From Desulfarculaceae bacterium (GTDB lineage Bacteria; Desulfobacterota; Desulfarculia; Desulfarculales; Desulfarculaceae), in NCBI GenBank assembly GCA_021737145.1, contig JAIPEN010000011.1, forward strand, positions 1 through 64,000: a DNA stretch of 64,000 nucleotides, given 5' to 3'. Below, piece after piece: positions 16,990 to 24,973 of this stretch. The notes below the pieces were generated by a model, which worked only from the letters and a program-made list of their open reading frames with translations, was not told the DNA's origin and made no database searches. Within the stretch, counting starts at the first letter, position 1; every line of letters begins with the position of its first letter. The translations under genes and the position numbers were made by a program.

Positions 16990-18090
16990 CTAGCTCCGCT
17001 CCCCGGCCCCGCCGAACAGGTCCGGCGCGGCCGGAGCCTCGGGCTCGCTGCGTTTCTTGCGCTTGGGGCGGGGGGCCTCCTCCACCGGGGGTGCCGGGGC
17101 GGGCTCTTGGATGGCCTCGCCCGGCTCCAGGCCCTCCAGGGGACCGGGGCCCACGTATAAAAAGCGTTCCAGCAGGCGGTGGTACTCGCTCCAATGACCC
17201 GGCCCGGCCTCGCGGCGTGCCTTGGCGGCCATGTTCATCTTGGCGTCCATGTCGTCCACGAAGTTCAGGGCCAGGGCCTCGGCGGTCTTGGGCTTGCGCG
17301 GGCTGCCGAACTCATAGGCCCCGTGATGGCTCAGGATCATGTGCCTTAGATGCTCGGCCAGGCGGGGAGGAAAGTCCTTGATTCCCGCCATCTTGACCTC
17401 GAGCATCCTGAGCCCCAAGGCCAAATGCCCCTCCATGCGCCCTTCGTCGGTGTAGTCGATGGGCGGGCCGATGGTCATCTCGGTCACCTTGCCGATGTCG
17501 TGCAAAAGGGCCCCGGCCATGAGCACCTGGGCCTCCAGCTCCTCGGGGTAGAGCGCGGCCAGGGCCCGGGCCGCCTTGGCGCAGGCCACGGTATGCTCAA
17601 GGAGTCCGTGCACATAGGCGTGGTGGGCCCCCTTGGCGGCCGGGGCGCGCTCAAAGGCGGCCGCGAACTCGCGGTCATGAACGAAGATAGATTCGAGTAG
17701 TTGCTTTAAGTCCGGCTGGCTCACCGCGGCCAGGGACTCGGCCAACCCGGCCTGGAGGGTTTCCAGGGGCACCGGGCTGGCGGGCAAAAACTCGGCGGGC
17801 TTCAGCTCGGGGTCGTGGGTCAGGCTGTTGAGCACCACCTGGGTGCGTCCCTGATAGGAGTCCACCTTGCCGCTGAGCTTGACCACCATGCCTGCTTCCA
17901 GGCCGTCCAGCAGCTCCTCGGCCCGGTCCCAGAGCTTGGCCGCCACCTCCCCGGTGCGGTCTCCCAGGCGCAACATCCCGTAAGGCTTGCCGTTTTTGGT
18001 GGCGCCCAGGGAGCAGCGCAGCAGGAGGTAGCTACCGGCCAACTCCGTGCCGGGCTGCAAGCCGTTGATAGCCGGTCCGGCGGGGGTCAC
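16990..18090 (-). CDS. OB-fold/HD-domain 3'-5' exoribonuclease, YhaM-like
   Basis: 366 residues from a GTG at 18090. N-terminal OB-fold (about 10-95: NGKPYGMLRLGDRTGEVAAKLWD ending in KLSGKVDSYQGRTQ), then an HD phosphohydrolase domain: HAYVHGLLEHT and LLHDIGKVTEM carry the metal-binding His/Asp pairs, and HMILSHHG the later ligands. This is the YhaM/Cbf1 arrangement. A Pro/Lys/Arg-rich tail follows. The GTG overlaps the purQ stop by four bases (GTGA) after a GGGGGG site; a longer frame reaching 18327 overlaps purQ and is unlikely. RNA turnover is inferred from the family. Confidence 0.85.
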   Translation of the reverse strand: MTPAGPAINGLQPGTELAGSYLLLRCSLGATKNGKPYGMLRLGDRTGEVAAKLWDRAEELLDGLEAGMVVKLSGKVDSYQGRTQVVLNSLTHDPELKPAEFLPASPVPLETLQAGLAESLAAVSQPDLKQLLESIFVHDREFAAAFERAPAAKGAHHAYVHGLLEHTVACAKAARALAALYPEELEAQVLMAGALLHDIGKVTEMTIGPPIDYTDEGRMEGHLALGLRMLEVKMAGIKDFPPRLAEHLRHMILSHHGAYEFGSPRKPKTAEALALNFVDDMDAKMNMAAKARREAGPGHWSEYHRLLERFLYVGPGPLEGLEPGEAIQEPAPAPPVEEAPRPKRKKRSEPEAPAAPDLFGGAGERS

Positions 18091-18935
18091 GCCAGGCCCC
18101 CCCGCGCGGCGGCCACCGCGTTGGTGAACATGGACAGCCCCGCCCCTGGTCCCAGGGGGTCGGGCTCGGCGCCCTTGCGGCGGGCCCGCTCCCGGATCAG
18201 GGTCCAGTCCGGGTGCTGGGAGGCGCGGTAATAGCCCTCCGGGTGGGGCATGAGCCCGAAGACCCGGCCCGTGGGGTCGCAGATGCCCGCGATGTCGTTG
18301 AGCGAGCCGTTGGGGTTGGCCGGCCACTTGCCCTTGGCGGGCTTGCCCCGGCCGTTGCCGTAGCGCACCGCCACCATGCCCCGGCTCTCCAGCTCGGCCA
18401 AGGTGGCGTCATCACAAACAAGTTTGCCCTCGCCGTGGCGCACGGGCAGATCCAGGCGGCTCATGCCCTGGGTGAAAAGGCAGGCGCTGGTTGGTTCGAC
18501 TAAAAGCTCCACCCAGCGGTCCTGGAAGTTGCCGCAGTCGTTGGCCGCCAGGGCCACCTGGCGCTTCCAGCCGTCCAGCATGGGCAGCAGGCCCAGGTTC
18601 ACCAGGGCCTGGAAGCCGTTGCAGATGCCCATGACCAGGCCGCCGCGGTCCAAAAAGGCCCGGAGCTGATCGCCCAGGTGGTTGCCCAAGCGGGTGGCCA
18701 AAAGCACCCCCGCCCCGTGGTCATCGCCCCAGGCAAAACCGCCGTCGAACACGAGTATCTGGTAATCGTCCAGAGTTTCCGTGGCCTTGCGCTGGCGGGT
18801 GCCGGTCAGGTCGCTGATGTGCACCCGGTGGGCCTCGGCCCCGGCCAGGCTGAGGGTGTGGGCGGTCTCCACGTCGCAGTTGAGCCCGAAGCCGGTGAGG
18901 ACCAGGGCCTTGACCTTGCTGTCAGACGGCATCAC
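18087..18935 (-). CDS. purQ: Phosphoribosylformylglycinamidine synthase, glutaminase subunit
   Basis: Provides ammonia for step 4 of purine synthesis. 282 residues, class I glutamine amidotransferase: nucleophile elbow GICNGFQAL (Cys near residue 100), catalytic His in LMPHPEGYY near the C-terminus, and VFDGGFAWGDDHGAG near the N-terminus. The ATG overlaps the purL stop by four bases, ensuring coupled synthesis of both subunits. Confidence 0.94.
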   Translation of the reverse strand: MMPSDSKVKALVLTGFGLNCDVETAHTLSLAGAEAHRVHISDLTGTRQRKATETLDDYQILVFDGGFAWGDDHGAGVLLATRLGNHLGDQLRAFLDRGGLVMGICNGFQALVNLGLLPMLDGWKRQVALAANDCGNFQDRWVELLVEPTSACLFTQGMSRLDLPVRHGEGKLVCDDATLAELESRGMVAVRYGNGRGKPAKGKWPANPNGSLNDIAGICDPTGRVFGLMPHPEGYYRASQHPDWTLIRERARRKGAEPDPLGPGAGLSMFTNAVAAARGGLA

Positions 18936-21900
18936 ACCATCCTCCCGAAGCGCCGTTGCCAGGCGCGGCGCATCTGGGTTTCGCCAAGCTCCAGAACCTG
19001 GCGTCCCTCATAGCCCACCGTGAGCTCCCGCCCCCGCACCACCCGGCCCATGCGGGCCCAGGGCACATCTTCGAGCAAATCCTCGAACTCGTTGCAGCGC
19101 TTGGAGGGCACCGTGACCAGCATCCGGCCCTGGGACTCGCTGAAAAGTCTTTGCATTCCGCTGACCTGGCCGCCCACTTCCAGGCAGTCCAGATCCACCT
19201 CCAGGCCCAAGCGGGAGGCCAGGACCATGCGGGCCAGGGTGATGGCCAGGCCGCCCCGGCTCACCACCGCGGCCGAGGCCACCATGCCGCCCTTGAGCCC
19301 CTGGTGCACCGCCGCGCCCAGGGCCCGGGTGGCCGCGAAGTCGGCCAGGGGCGCGTTGAGCCCCACCTGGTCCCACAGGCCGTACAGGGCGCTGCCGCCC
19401 AGCTCGTTGCTGGTTACGCCCAGGCAATAAACGTAGTCGCCGGCCAGCTTGGGCTCCAGGCTCTGCAAGGCCCCCAGGTCGGGCACCGGCGCGGTGGCGG
19501 TGAACATCATGGTGCAAGGGCCGCTCACCCGCTGGGAGGCGCCGTAGCGCGCGGCCAGGGTGCCGTCCACGTACATGGAGTCCTTGCCCGAGAGCAGGGG
19601 GATCTCCAGGGCCTCGCAGGCCTCCTTGAGCCCCCAGCAGGCCCGCACCAGCTGGGCCGCCTTGTAACGGCCGTCCGGGTTGTTAACCGGATGGTAAATG
19701 ATGCTGGGCCAGCAGAAGTTGTCCACCCCGCCCACCTGCTCCGGGTCGCCGCCCACGGCCACCAGACGGCGGTAGGCCTCGTCGATGCTGGCCTGCACCA
19801 TGGCCTTGGTGTCGATGATCCCGTATTCCGGGGCGATGACCTGGGCCATGGCCAGGCCCACCGGGCTGGTCAACACCGGCAAAATCACCGAGGCCTCGGC
19901 CGGGGTGTCCTGGCCGCGGCCGCAGAAGGGCTTTAGCAGGCTGGTGCCCTGCACCTCGTGGTCGTACTGCCGGTTGATCCACTCCCTGGAGCAGAGGTTG
20001 GGCGAGTCCAAGAGGTCCAGCACCAGGCCGTTGAAATCCTTGGGCGGGCTGATCACCGGCTCGGACAGGCCCCGCGCCTCGGGCGGGGTCCACAGGGCCT
20101 CGAACTCCCACTGGGGGAAGCCCTCTTCCAAAAACTCCACGTCCACGTAGCAGCAGACCTCGTCGCCGTGATCCAGCCGGAGCTTGCCGTCGCCGGTGAA
20201 GCGCCCGATCACCGTGGCCTCCACCTGGTGCTTGTCGGCCAGGTCCATGAAGGCGGCCTCGTCATCCGGCTCCACGGCCACGGTCATGCGCTCCTGGCTC
20301 TCGGAAACCCAGATCTGCCAGGGGTCCAGGCCCTCGTACTTCAGCGGCACCTTTTTCAGGTCCACCTCCGCGCCGGGGCTGAAGCGGGCGCTCTCGCCCA
20401 CCGAGCTGGACAGGCCGCCCCCGCCGTTGTCGGTGAGGTAGGGCACCAGCCCGGCGTCGCGGGCCTCCAGGAGAAAATCGTGCATCTTCTTCTGGGTGTA
20501 GGGGTCGCCGATCTGCACGTGGCCGGCCGGGGTGTTCTCGCTGTAGCCCGCGCTGGAGGCGGTCACCCCGTGGATGCCGTCGGCCCCCACCCGGCCGCCG
20601 CACATGATCACCAGCTGTCCCGGCTCGGTGGTCTTGTCCTCGGTGGGCTCGCCGTTTATCTCGGCGGGTATCACCCCCACCGCGCTCACGAACACCAGGC
20701 ACTTGCCCAGATATTGGGGATCGAAATGCAGCAGGCCGCTGGCCGTGGGGATGCCGCTCTTGTTGCCCCCGTCGCGCACCCCCTCGATGATGCCGTCCAG
20801 CAGGCGGCGGGGGTGCAGGGCCGGGGTCAGCTCGCCGTCGTAGTCGCGGGGGGCCACGCAATAGCCCCACAGCCCGGCCACCAGCTTGGAGCCCTTGCCG
20901 GTGCCCATGGGGTCGCGGTAGACCCCCACGATGCCGGTGATGGCTCCGCCGTAGGCCTCCATGTTGCTGGGGCTGTTGTGGGTCTCGCCGGTGATCACGT
21001 AGTTGTGCGTGTCGTCCAGCTTGGCCACCCCGGCGTTGTCCCACAAGACGCTCACCACCCAGTCCTTGGCCGCGGCCAGCTTCTCGGTGGGCTCCTTGAT
21101 GGTCTCCTTGAACAGGTTGGCCACCACCTTGCGCTCGCCGCTCACCAGGTCTTGATAGTGAAAGCGGCCGCCAAAGGTGTTGTGATTGCAATGGTCGCTG
21201 CGGGCCTGGCTTACGTACTCCAGCTCCACGTCGGTGGGGTCGCCCAAGCCCACTTTTTGGCGCTGGGCCCGCACCTCGGGGTCGTTGAAATAGGCCCGGA
21301 TAACCGGCACGTCGGCCGGGTTGAGGAACAGGTCCCGCTGGGCCGACAAGGCCAAGAGCTCCACGTCGGAGCCGATGGCCAGGCTCTTGACGCTGGGGGT
21401 GTGGGCCAGCTCCACCCGGGGTATCACCACCCCGATGCCCTGGTCCGGGTCCCAGTCCTCGGCCGGGATGACCCGCCAGAGCTGGATCAAATCGTTGGCC
21501 AGAAGCTCGCGGGAGATGGCCTCGGCCCCCTCCCGGGTCAGCTTGGGGGCCTTGATGAGGTACAGGCGGCTGGAATAGACCGCCTCGTCCTCTCCGAACC
21601 GGTGGCCCAGGGCGTCGGCCATGGCCTCGATGGCCGTGGCCCCCTCGTTGTCCTTGACCCCGGGCTTGTAGCCCACCCACAGGGCCCAGTCAAAGCCGGG
21701 CAGGGCCTTGTCGGCCAGGGGCTCGAAGGAGCTCATCTCGGTCACCGGGTTGGTGAAGATCTCGCTCCTGACCCGCTCCAACTCCGTGTCGTCGAGCTTG
21801 GTGTCAAAGGTGAGCACCCGTAGCACCCGGACCTGTTCCAGGGCCAGGCCCAGATAGGCGCGGGCCTTGGCGTACAGCCCGCTGCCCGCCGGGTCGTTGA

Positions 21901-21937
21901 GCTGGGGCTTGAGCCCTATCTCCAGGCGTTTAGCCAT
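18932..21937 (-). CDS. purL: Phosphoribosylformylglycinamidine synthase, fused PurS-PurL
   Basis: Catalytic subunit converting FGAR to FGAM with ATP. 1001 residues, longer than stand-alone PurL (about 730), because residues 1-90 look like PurS (LEIGLKPQLNDPAGSGLYAK opening) followed by a PurS-repeat-like linker. PurL signatures follow: HNHNTFGGRFHY-type region (SDHCNHNTFGG), ETHNSPS, GGRVGADGIHG, DNGGGGLSSSVGE and the second AIRS-like half with LLSGKDSMYVDG. Ammonia comes from PurQ. GAGGA precedes the ATG. Confidence 0.93.
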   Translation of the reverse strand: MAKRLEIGLKPQLNDPAGSGLYAKARAYLGLALEQVRVLRVLTFDTKLDDTELERVRSEIFTNPVTEMSSFEPLADKALPGFDWALWVGYKPGVKDNEGATAIEAMADALGHRFGEDEAVYSSRLYLIKAPKLTREGAEAISRELLANDLIQLWRVIPAEDWDPDQGIGVVIPRVELAHTPSVKSLAIGSDVELLALSAQRDLFLNPADVPVIRAYFNDPEVRAQRQKVGLGDPTDVELEYVSQARSDHCNHNTFGGRFHYQDLVSGERKVVANLFKETIKEPTEKLAAAKDWVVSVLWDNAGVAKLDDTHNYVITGETHNSPSNMEAYGGAITGIVGVYRDPMGTGKGSKLVAGLWGYCVAPRDYDGELTPALHPRRLLDGIIEGVRDGGNKSGIPTASGLLHFDPQYLGKCLVFVSAVGVIPAEINGEPTEDKTTEPGQLVIMCGGRVGADGIHGVTASSAGYSENTPAGHVQIGDPYTQKKMHDFLLEARDAGLVPYLTDNGGGGLSSSVGESARFSPGAEVDLKKVPLKYEGLDPWQIWVSESQERMTVAVEPDDEAAFMDLADKHQVEATVIGRFTGDGKLRLDHGDEVCCYVDVEFLEEGFPQWEFEALWTPPEARGLSEPVISPPKDFNGLVLDLLDSPNLCSREWINRQYDHEVQGTSLLKPFCGRGQDTPAEASVILPVLTSPVGLAMAQVIAPEYGIIDTKAMVQASIDEAYRRLVAVGGDPEQVGGVDNFCWPSIIYHPVNNPDGRYKAAQLVRACWGLKEACEALEIPLLSGKDSMYVDGTLAARYGASQRVSGPCTMMFTATAPVPDLGALQSLEPKLAGDYVYCLGVTSNELGGSALYGLWDQVGLNAPLADFAATRALGAAVHQGLKGGMVASAAVVSRGGLAITLARMVLASRLGLEVDLDCLEVGGQVSGMQRLFSESQGRMLVTVPSKRCNEFEDLLEDVPWARMGRVVRGRELTVGYEGRQVLELGETQMRRAWQRRFGRMV

Positions 21938-22014
21938 GCGTCCTCGCTGGGGATCAATCCTGCCTCGTGCAGGGAAAACATCATCTTAACAAGCCCCTGG
22001 GCACCTGGCAAGGC

Positions 22015-22158
22015 TCACTCCCGCTCGGGGAGCTTGGCGGCCAGCTTCTTGATCCAAAGGGCAAAAAGCAGCCCTCCGCCCACGGCCAGAAGGATGCCCA
22101 AGAGCATGGCCCCGGCGTATATCACCCAATGGGGGAGGGTCTGTATAAACTCGATCAT
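22015..22158 (-). CDS. Tiny single-span membrane protein (47 residues)
   Basis: Reads MIEFIQTLPHWV, then a hydrophobic helix (IYAGAMLLGILLAVGGGLLFALWI), then KKLAAKLPERE and TGA. A single transmembrane segment with a positive cytoplasmic end. Only a weak AGG lies upstream of the ATG, so expression is uncertain. Lies 77 bp upstream of purL on the same strand. No family recognised. Confidence 0.55.
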   Translation of the reverse strand: MIEFIQTLPHWVIYAGAMLLGILLAVGGGLLFALWIKKLAAKLPERE

Positions 22159-22536
22159 CGATTGCCTGCGGCTAAAGAAAACCTCTGCCCGGAGCTAAGT
22201 CGCCCGAGAGATCATCACCCAATGTTATCCCCCCGCCGGTAAGCGTACAAGGCCGCGCCAATACCCTGGCAAAGCCCGCCCGCCTGGCCGATAATAGGGC
22301 CATGCCTTTTGGCCGGAAAATCCACGAGAGCCGGGCGTCCGGCTTTGCCAGACGGCGGGATGCCGCGTTACCGGCTGCGCTCCAGCCTCGGCGTAGCGCT
22401 CCGGCTACGCCCGTGGCTGTCGCTTGCCGGACGCCTTGCCTGCCGCCGCCTGGCTGTGCCGGACCGCAAACGAACCTTAGCCACGATTTGAGGGCCTCCG
22501 GAAACGACCACACCCTGAACATGATTAGGTGGAACA
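22159..22536. other. 378-bp gene-free region between divergent genes
   Basis: Lies between the tiny membrane protein gene (minus) and the nucleobase permease (plus). It holds repeat copy C at 22339-22462; the rest shows no coding frame with a ribosome site. Promoters for both sides should lie here, but I see no convincing -35/-10 pair. Confidence 0.5.
22339..22462. repeat. Dispersed intergenic palindromic repeat, copy C
   Basis: 124 bp starting CCGGCTTTGCCAGACGGCGG and ending CTGGCTGTGCCGG. The centre contains the clear arm CGGCGTAGC...GCTACGCC, and the right part CGCTTGCCGGACGCCTTGCC closely matches copy D. Confidence 0.8.
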
Positions 22537-23883
22537 ATGCCGTCCGGCTCTGGTGAAATATCCGGCCAGCGCGCCCCCGAAGAAGAGAGCCTGGAGATAC
22601 TCCATCCCCTGGACCGCTGGCCCGACGCGGGCACTTCGATGGTGCTGGCCGCCCAATGGCTGGTCATCCTGGTGCCCGGCCTGCTGGTGCTGGGCCAGGT
22701 GGTGGGCCTGGCCTGGGGCCTGGACGACGCCGGGCGCATCGAGTTCATGCAGCGCCTTCTGCTGGTCACCGCGATCACCCAGGCGGTGCAGGTGCTCTGG
22801 GGCCACCGCCTGCCCGGCCTGGTGGGCCCCTCGGCGGTGCTCATAGTCGGGGTGCTGGCCACCATCGCCAGCGGGCCCGGCTCGGTGGCCGGGGCCATGG
22901 CCGTGGGCGGCGGGCTCACCGCCCTGGCCGGGATCTTCGGCCTGGCCGCCCGCCTGGGCCGCCTCTACACCCCGCCGGTGCTGGCCTCCAGCCTGCTGCT
23001 GGTGGCGGTCAGCCTCACCCCCACCATGCGCGATTTGCTCTACCACGCCCCGGCCGAGGGGCAGGCGATCTCGGGCTCCTTTTTGTTCGGCATTGGGCTG
23101 GTGCTGTTGATGCTCCTGGCCCAGTTCCGCCTCAAGGGCCTGTGGTCCTCGGCCGCGGTGCTCATGGGCCTGGTGGCGGGCAGCCTGGTCTACTACGCCC
23201 TGGGCCTGGAGCCCTGGCCGGTGTGGCGGGCCGGGGCCCTGAGCGGGCCGCCCTCCCTGCTGCCCGGGGGCCTGGCGTTCGAGCCCGGGGTGATCGTGGC
23301 CTTTCTGCTGTGCTACCTGGCCCTGATCAGCAACGAGCTGGCCACCATCGAGAGCACCGGGCGGCTCATAGGGGCGGACAAGATGGCCGCGCGGGCCAAC
23401 CGGGGAGTGGCGGTCTCGGGCCTGGGCGGGGTGGCGGCCGGGATCATGGGCTCCCTGGGGCCGGTGACCTATTCGGTGAGCCCGGCGGTGGTGGTCAGCA
23501 CCAAGAGCGCCAGCCGCTACACCCTCTTGCCCGCCGCGGCGGCCACCCTGGTGCTGGCCCTGTGGCCCGGCGGCCTGGCCCTGTTCGGCCTGGTGCCCGA
23601 GCCGGTGGTGGGCGCGGTGCTACTCACCCTCATGGCCCAGAGCGTCTACGCCTCCCTGCACGTGCTCCTGCCCCAGGGCAGCGCCCCCTCCTGGACCAGC
23701 GGCTCCATCCTGGGGGTGGCCCTGATCGCGGGCATCGTGGTCAGCTTCATGCCCCCGGAGATCAAGGCCAACATCCACCCCTACCTGCGCCCCATCCTGG
23801 GCAACGGATTCGTGGTGGGCCTGGTGCTGGCCCTGATCATGGAGCATGTGCTGCTCAGGAAAAAAGGCGGGCCTAAAAACTAA
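22537..23883 (+). CDS. Nucleobase:cation symporter, NCS2 (uracil/xanthine permease) family
   Basis: 448 residues with 12-14 hydrophobic helices. The QVVGLAWG/VGPSAVLIVG region, the acidic helix-8 motif SNELATIESTGRLIGADKMA and the following GLGGVAAGIMGSLGPVTYS match the SLC23/NCS2 family, where the Glu of the NELATIES segment and the S/G-rich helix bind base and cation. The base transported cannot be told. Divergent from purL/purQ, consistent with purine salvage. No strong ribosome site precedes the ATG. Confidence 0.85.
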   Translation: MPSGSGEISGQRAPEEESLEILHPLDRWPDAGTSMVLAAQWLVILVPGLLVLGQVVGLAWGLDDAGRIEFMQRLLLVTAITQAVQVLWGHRLPGLVGPSAVLIVGVLATIASGPGSVAGAMAVGGGLTALAGIFGLAARLGRLYTPPVLASSLLLVAVSLTPTMRDLLYHAPAEGQAISGSFLFGIGLVLLMLLAQFRLKGLWSSAAVLMGLVAGSLVYYALGLEPWPVWRAGALSGPPSLLPGGLAFEPGVIVAFLLCYLALISNELATIESTGRLIGADKMAARANRGVAVSGLGGVAAGIMGSLGPVTYSVSPAVVVSTKSASRYTLLPAAAATLVLALWPGGLALFGLVPEPVVGAVLLTLMAQSVYASLHVLLPQGSAPSWTSGSILGVALIAGIVVSFMPPEIKANIHPYLRPILGNGFVVGLVLALIMEHVLLRKKGGPKN

Positions 23884-23885
23884 AA

Positions 23886-23906
23886 CCCCCGCCAGGGTGG
23901 CGGGGG
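23886..23906 (+). terminator. Probable terminator hairpin after the permease gene
   Basis: CCCCCGCCA and TGGCGGGGG form a 9-bp perfect stem with a 3-base loop, two bases after the permease stop codon. The downstream sequence GCCTCATTGCTTGCC has no T-run, so termination efficiency is doubtful. Confidence 0.45.
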
Positions 23907-24042
23907 GCCTCATTGCTTGCCTATTATTTTACCAATTCGGGCCAGAATTTTCGCCGCTGTATGTGCCGGGCCGGGGGGATAGACTTTAATTTAGGCCCTT
24001 GATTCAAAGGCGAACCGTTCCACCAGCCAGGGGGAGGTATTG

Positions 24043-24897
24043 ATGCGAAAAGGCCAGGCCAGCCGCACCGCCCAGCGCGTGGCCACCCACCGCGCGGCCC
24101 ATCAGCTCTTGGACGATCCCAAAGTATTGGACGACCCCCTGGCCCTGGCCCTGCTGGGCCCGGACGCGGCCGCCGCCCTGGAGGCCGACCCCCAGAGCGC
24201 CAACGCCACGCCCATATCGCCGCGCCTCCGGGCCTTCACCGCCGCGCGCAGCCGCTTTGCCGAGGACGAGCTGGCCGCCTCCCTGGGGAGCGGGGTGGGG
24301 CAATACGTGCTCCTGGGCGCGGGCCTGGACACCTTCGCCTACCGCAACCCCCACCCGCCCGCCGCGCTCCGGGTGTTCGAGGTGGACCATCCCGCCACCC
24401 AGGCCTGGAAGCGGGGCCGCCTGGCCGGGGCCAAGATCGCCGCGCCCCCGGAGCTGAGCTACGCGCCCCTGGACTTTCATGAGCAAACCCTGGGCGAGGG
24501 CCTGGCCGGGGCGGGCTGGGACCCCGCCGTGCCCAGCCTCTTCGCCTGGCTGGGGGTGACCCCCTATCTCAGCGGCCAGGCCGTCCAGGACACCCTGGGC
24601 TTCATCGCCGCCTGCCCAGCGGGCAGCGGGGTGGTGCTGGACTACGCCGTTTCGCCCGAGCTGCTGGACCAGCGGGGCCGCACGGTCTTCGACATCCTCT
24701 CCGGCTGGTCGGCCGATGCCGGCGAGCCCTGGCTCTCCACCTTCGATCCCCTGGCCCTGGGCCGTCAGCTGCGCGCCCTGGGCTTCGGCCGGGTGGACGA
24801 CCTGAGCCCGGAGGAGATAAACGCCCGCTACTTTGCCGGCCGCTCCGACGGCCTGGCGGTGGGCTCGCTTTACCGCCTGCTCTCCGCTCGGGTGTGA
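24043..24897 (+). CDS. Class I SAM-dependent methyltransferase, leucine carboxyl methyltransferase-like family
   Basis: 284 residues. Motifs fit the TIGR00027/PPM1-like family: SRTAQRVATHRAAHQ, LDDPLALALLGPDA, FTAARSRFAEDEL, the SAM loop VLLGAGLDTFAYR, FEVDHPATQAWKR and FAWLGVTPYLS. These enzymes O-methylate unknown carboxyl or hydroxyl groups, often linked to secondary metabolism. The ATG at 24043 follows GGGGAGG; a TTG one codon earlier is less likely. It is a single-gene unit. Confidence 0.85.
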   Translation: MRKGQASRTAQRVATHRAAHQLLDDPKVLDDPLALALLGPDAAAALEADPQSANATPISPRLRAFTAARSRFAEDELAASLGSGVGQYVLLGAGLDTFAYRNPHPPAALRVFEVDHPATQAWKRGRLAGAKIAAPPELSYAPLDFHEQTLGEGLAGAGWDPAVPSLFAWLGVTPYLSGQAVQDTLGFIAACPAGSGVVLDYAVSPELLDQRGRTVFDILSGWSADAGEPWLSTFDPLALGRQLRALGFGRVDDLSPEEINARYFAGRSDGLAVGSLYRLLSARV

Positions 24898-24973
24898 GCC
24901 CGGGGCGCCGGCTGGGCCCGTAGTTTAATAAGCAAATGCTATCGATGGAAAAGCAGGTAGGCGGCTAACCGCC

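Noticed and set aside
18091-18327. 79-codon extension of the YhaM-like protein
   Set aside because: It lies wholly inside purQ; the GTG at 18090 with GTGA overlap fits the pattern of neighbouring genes.
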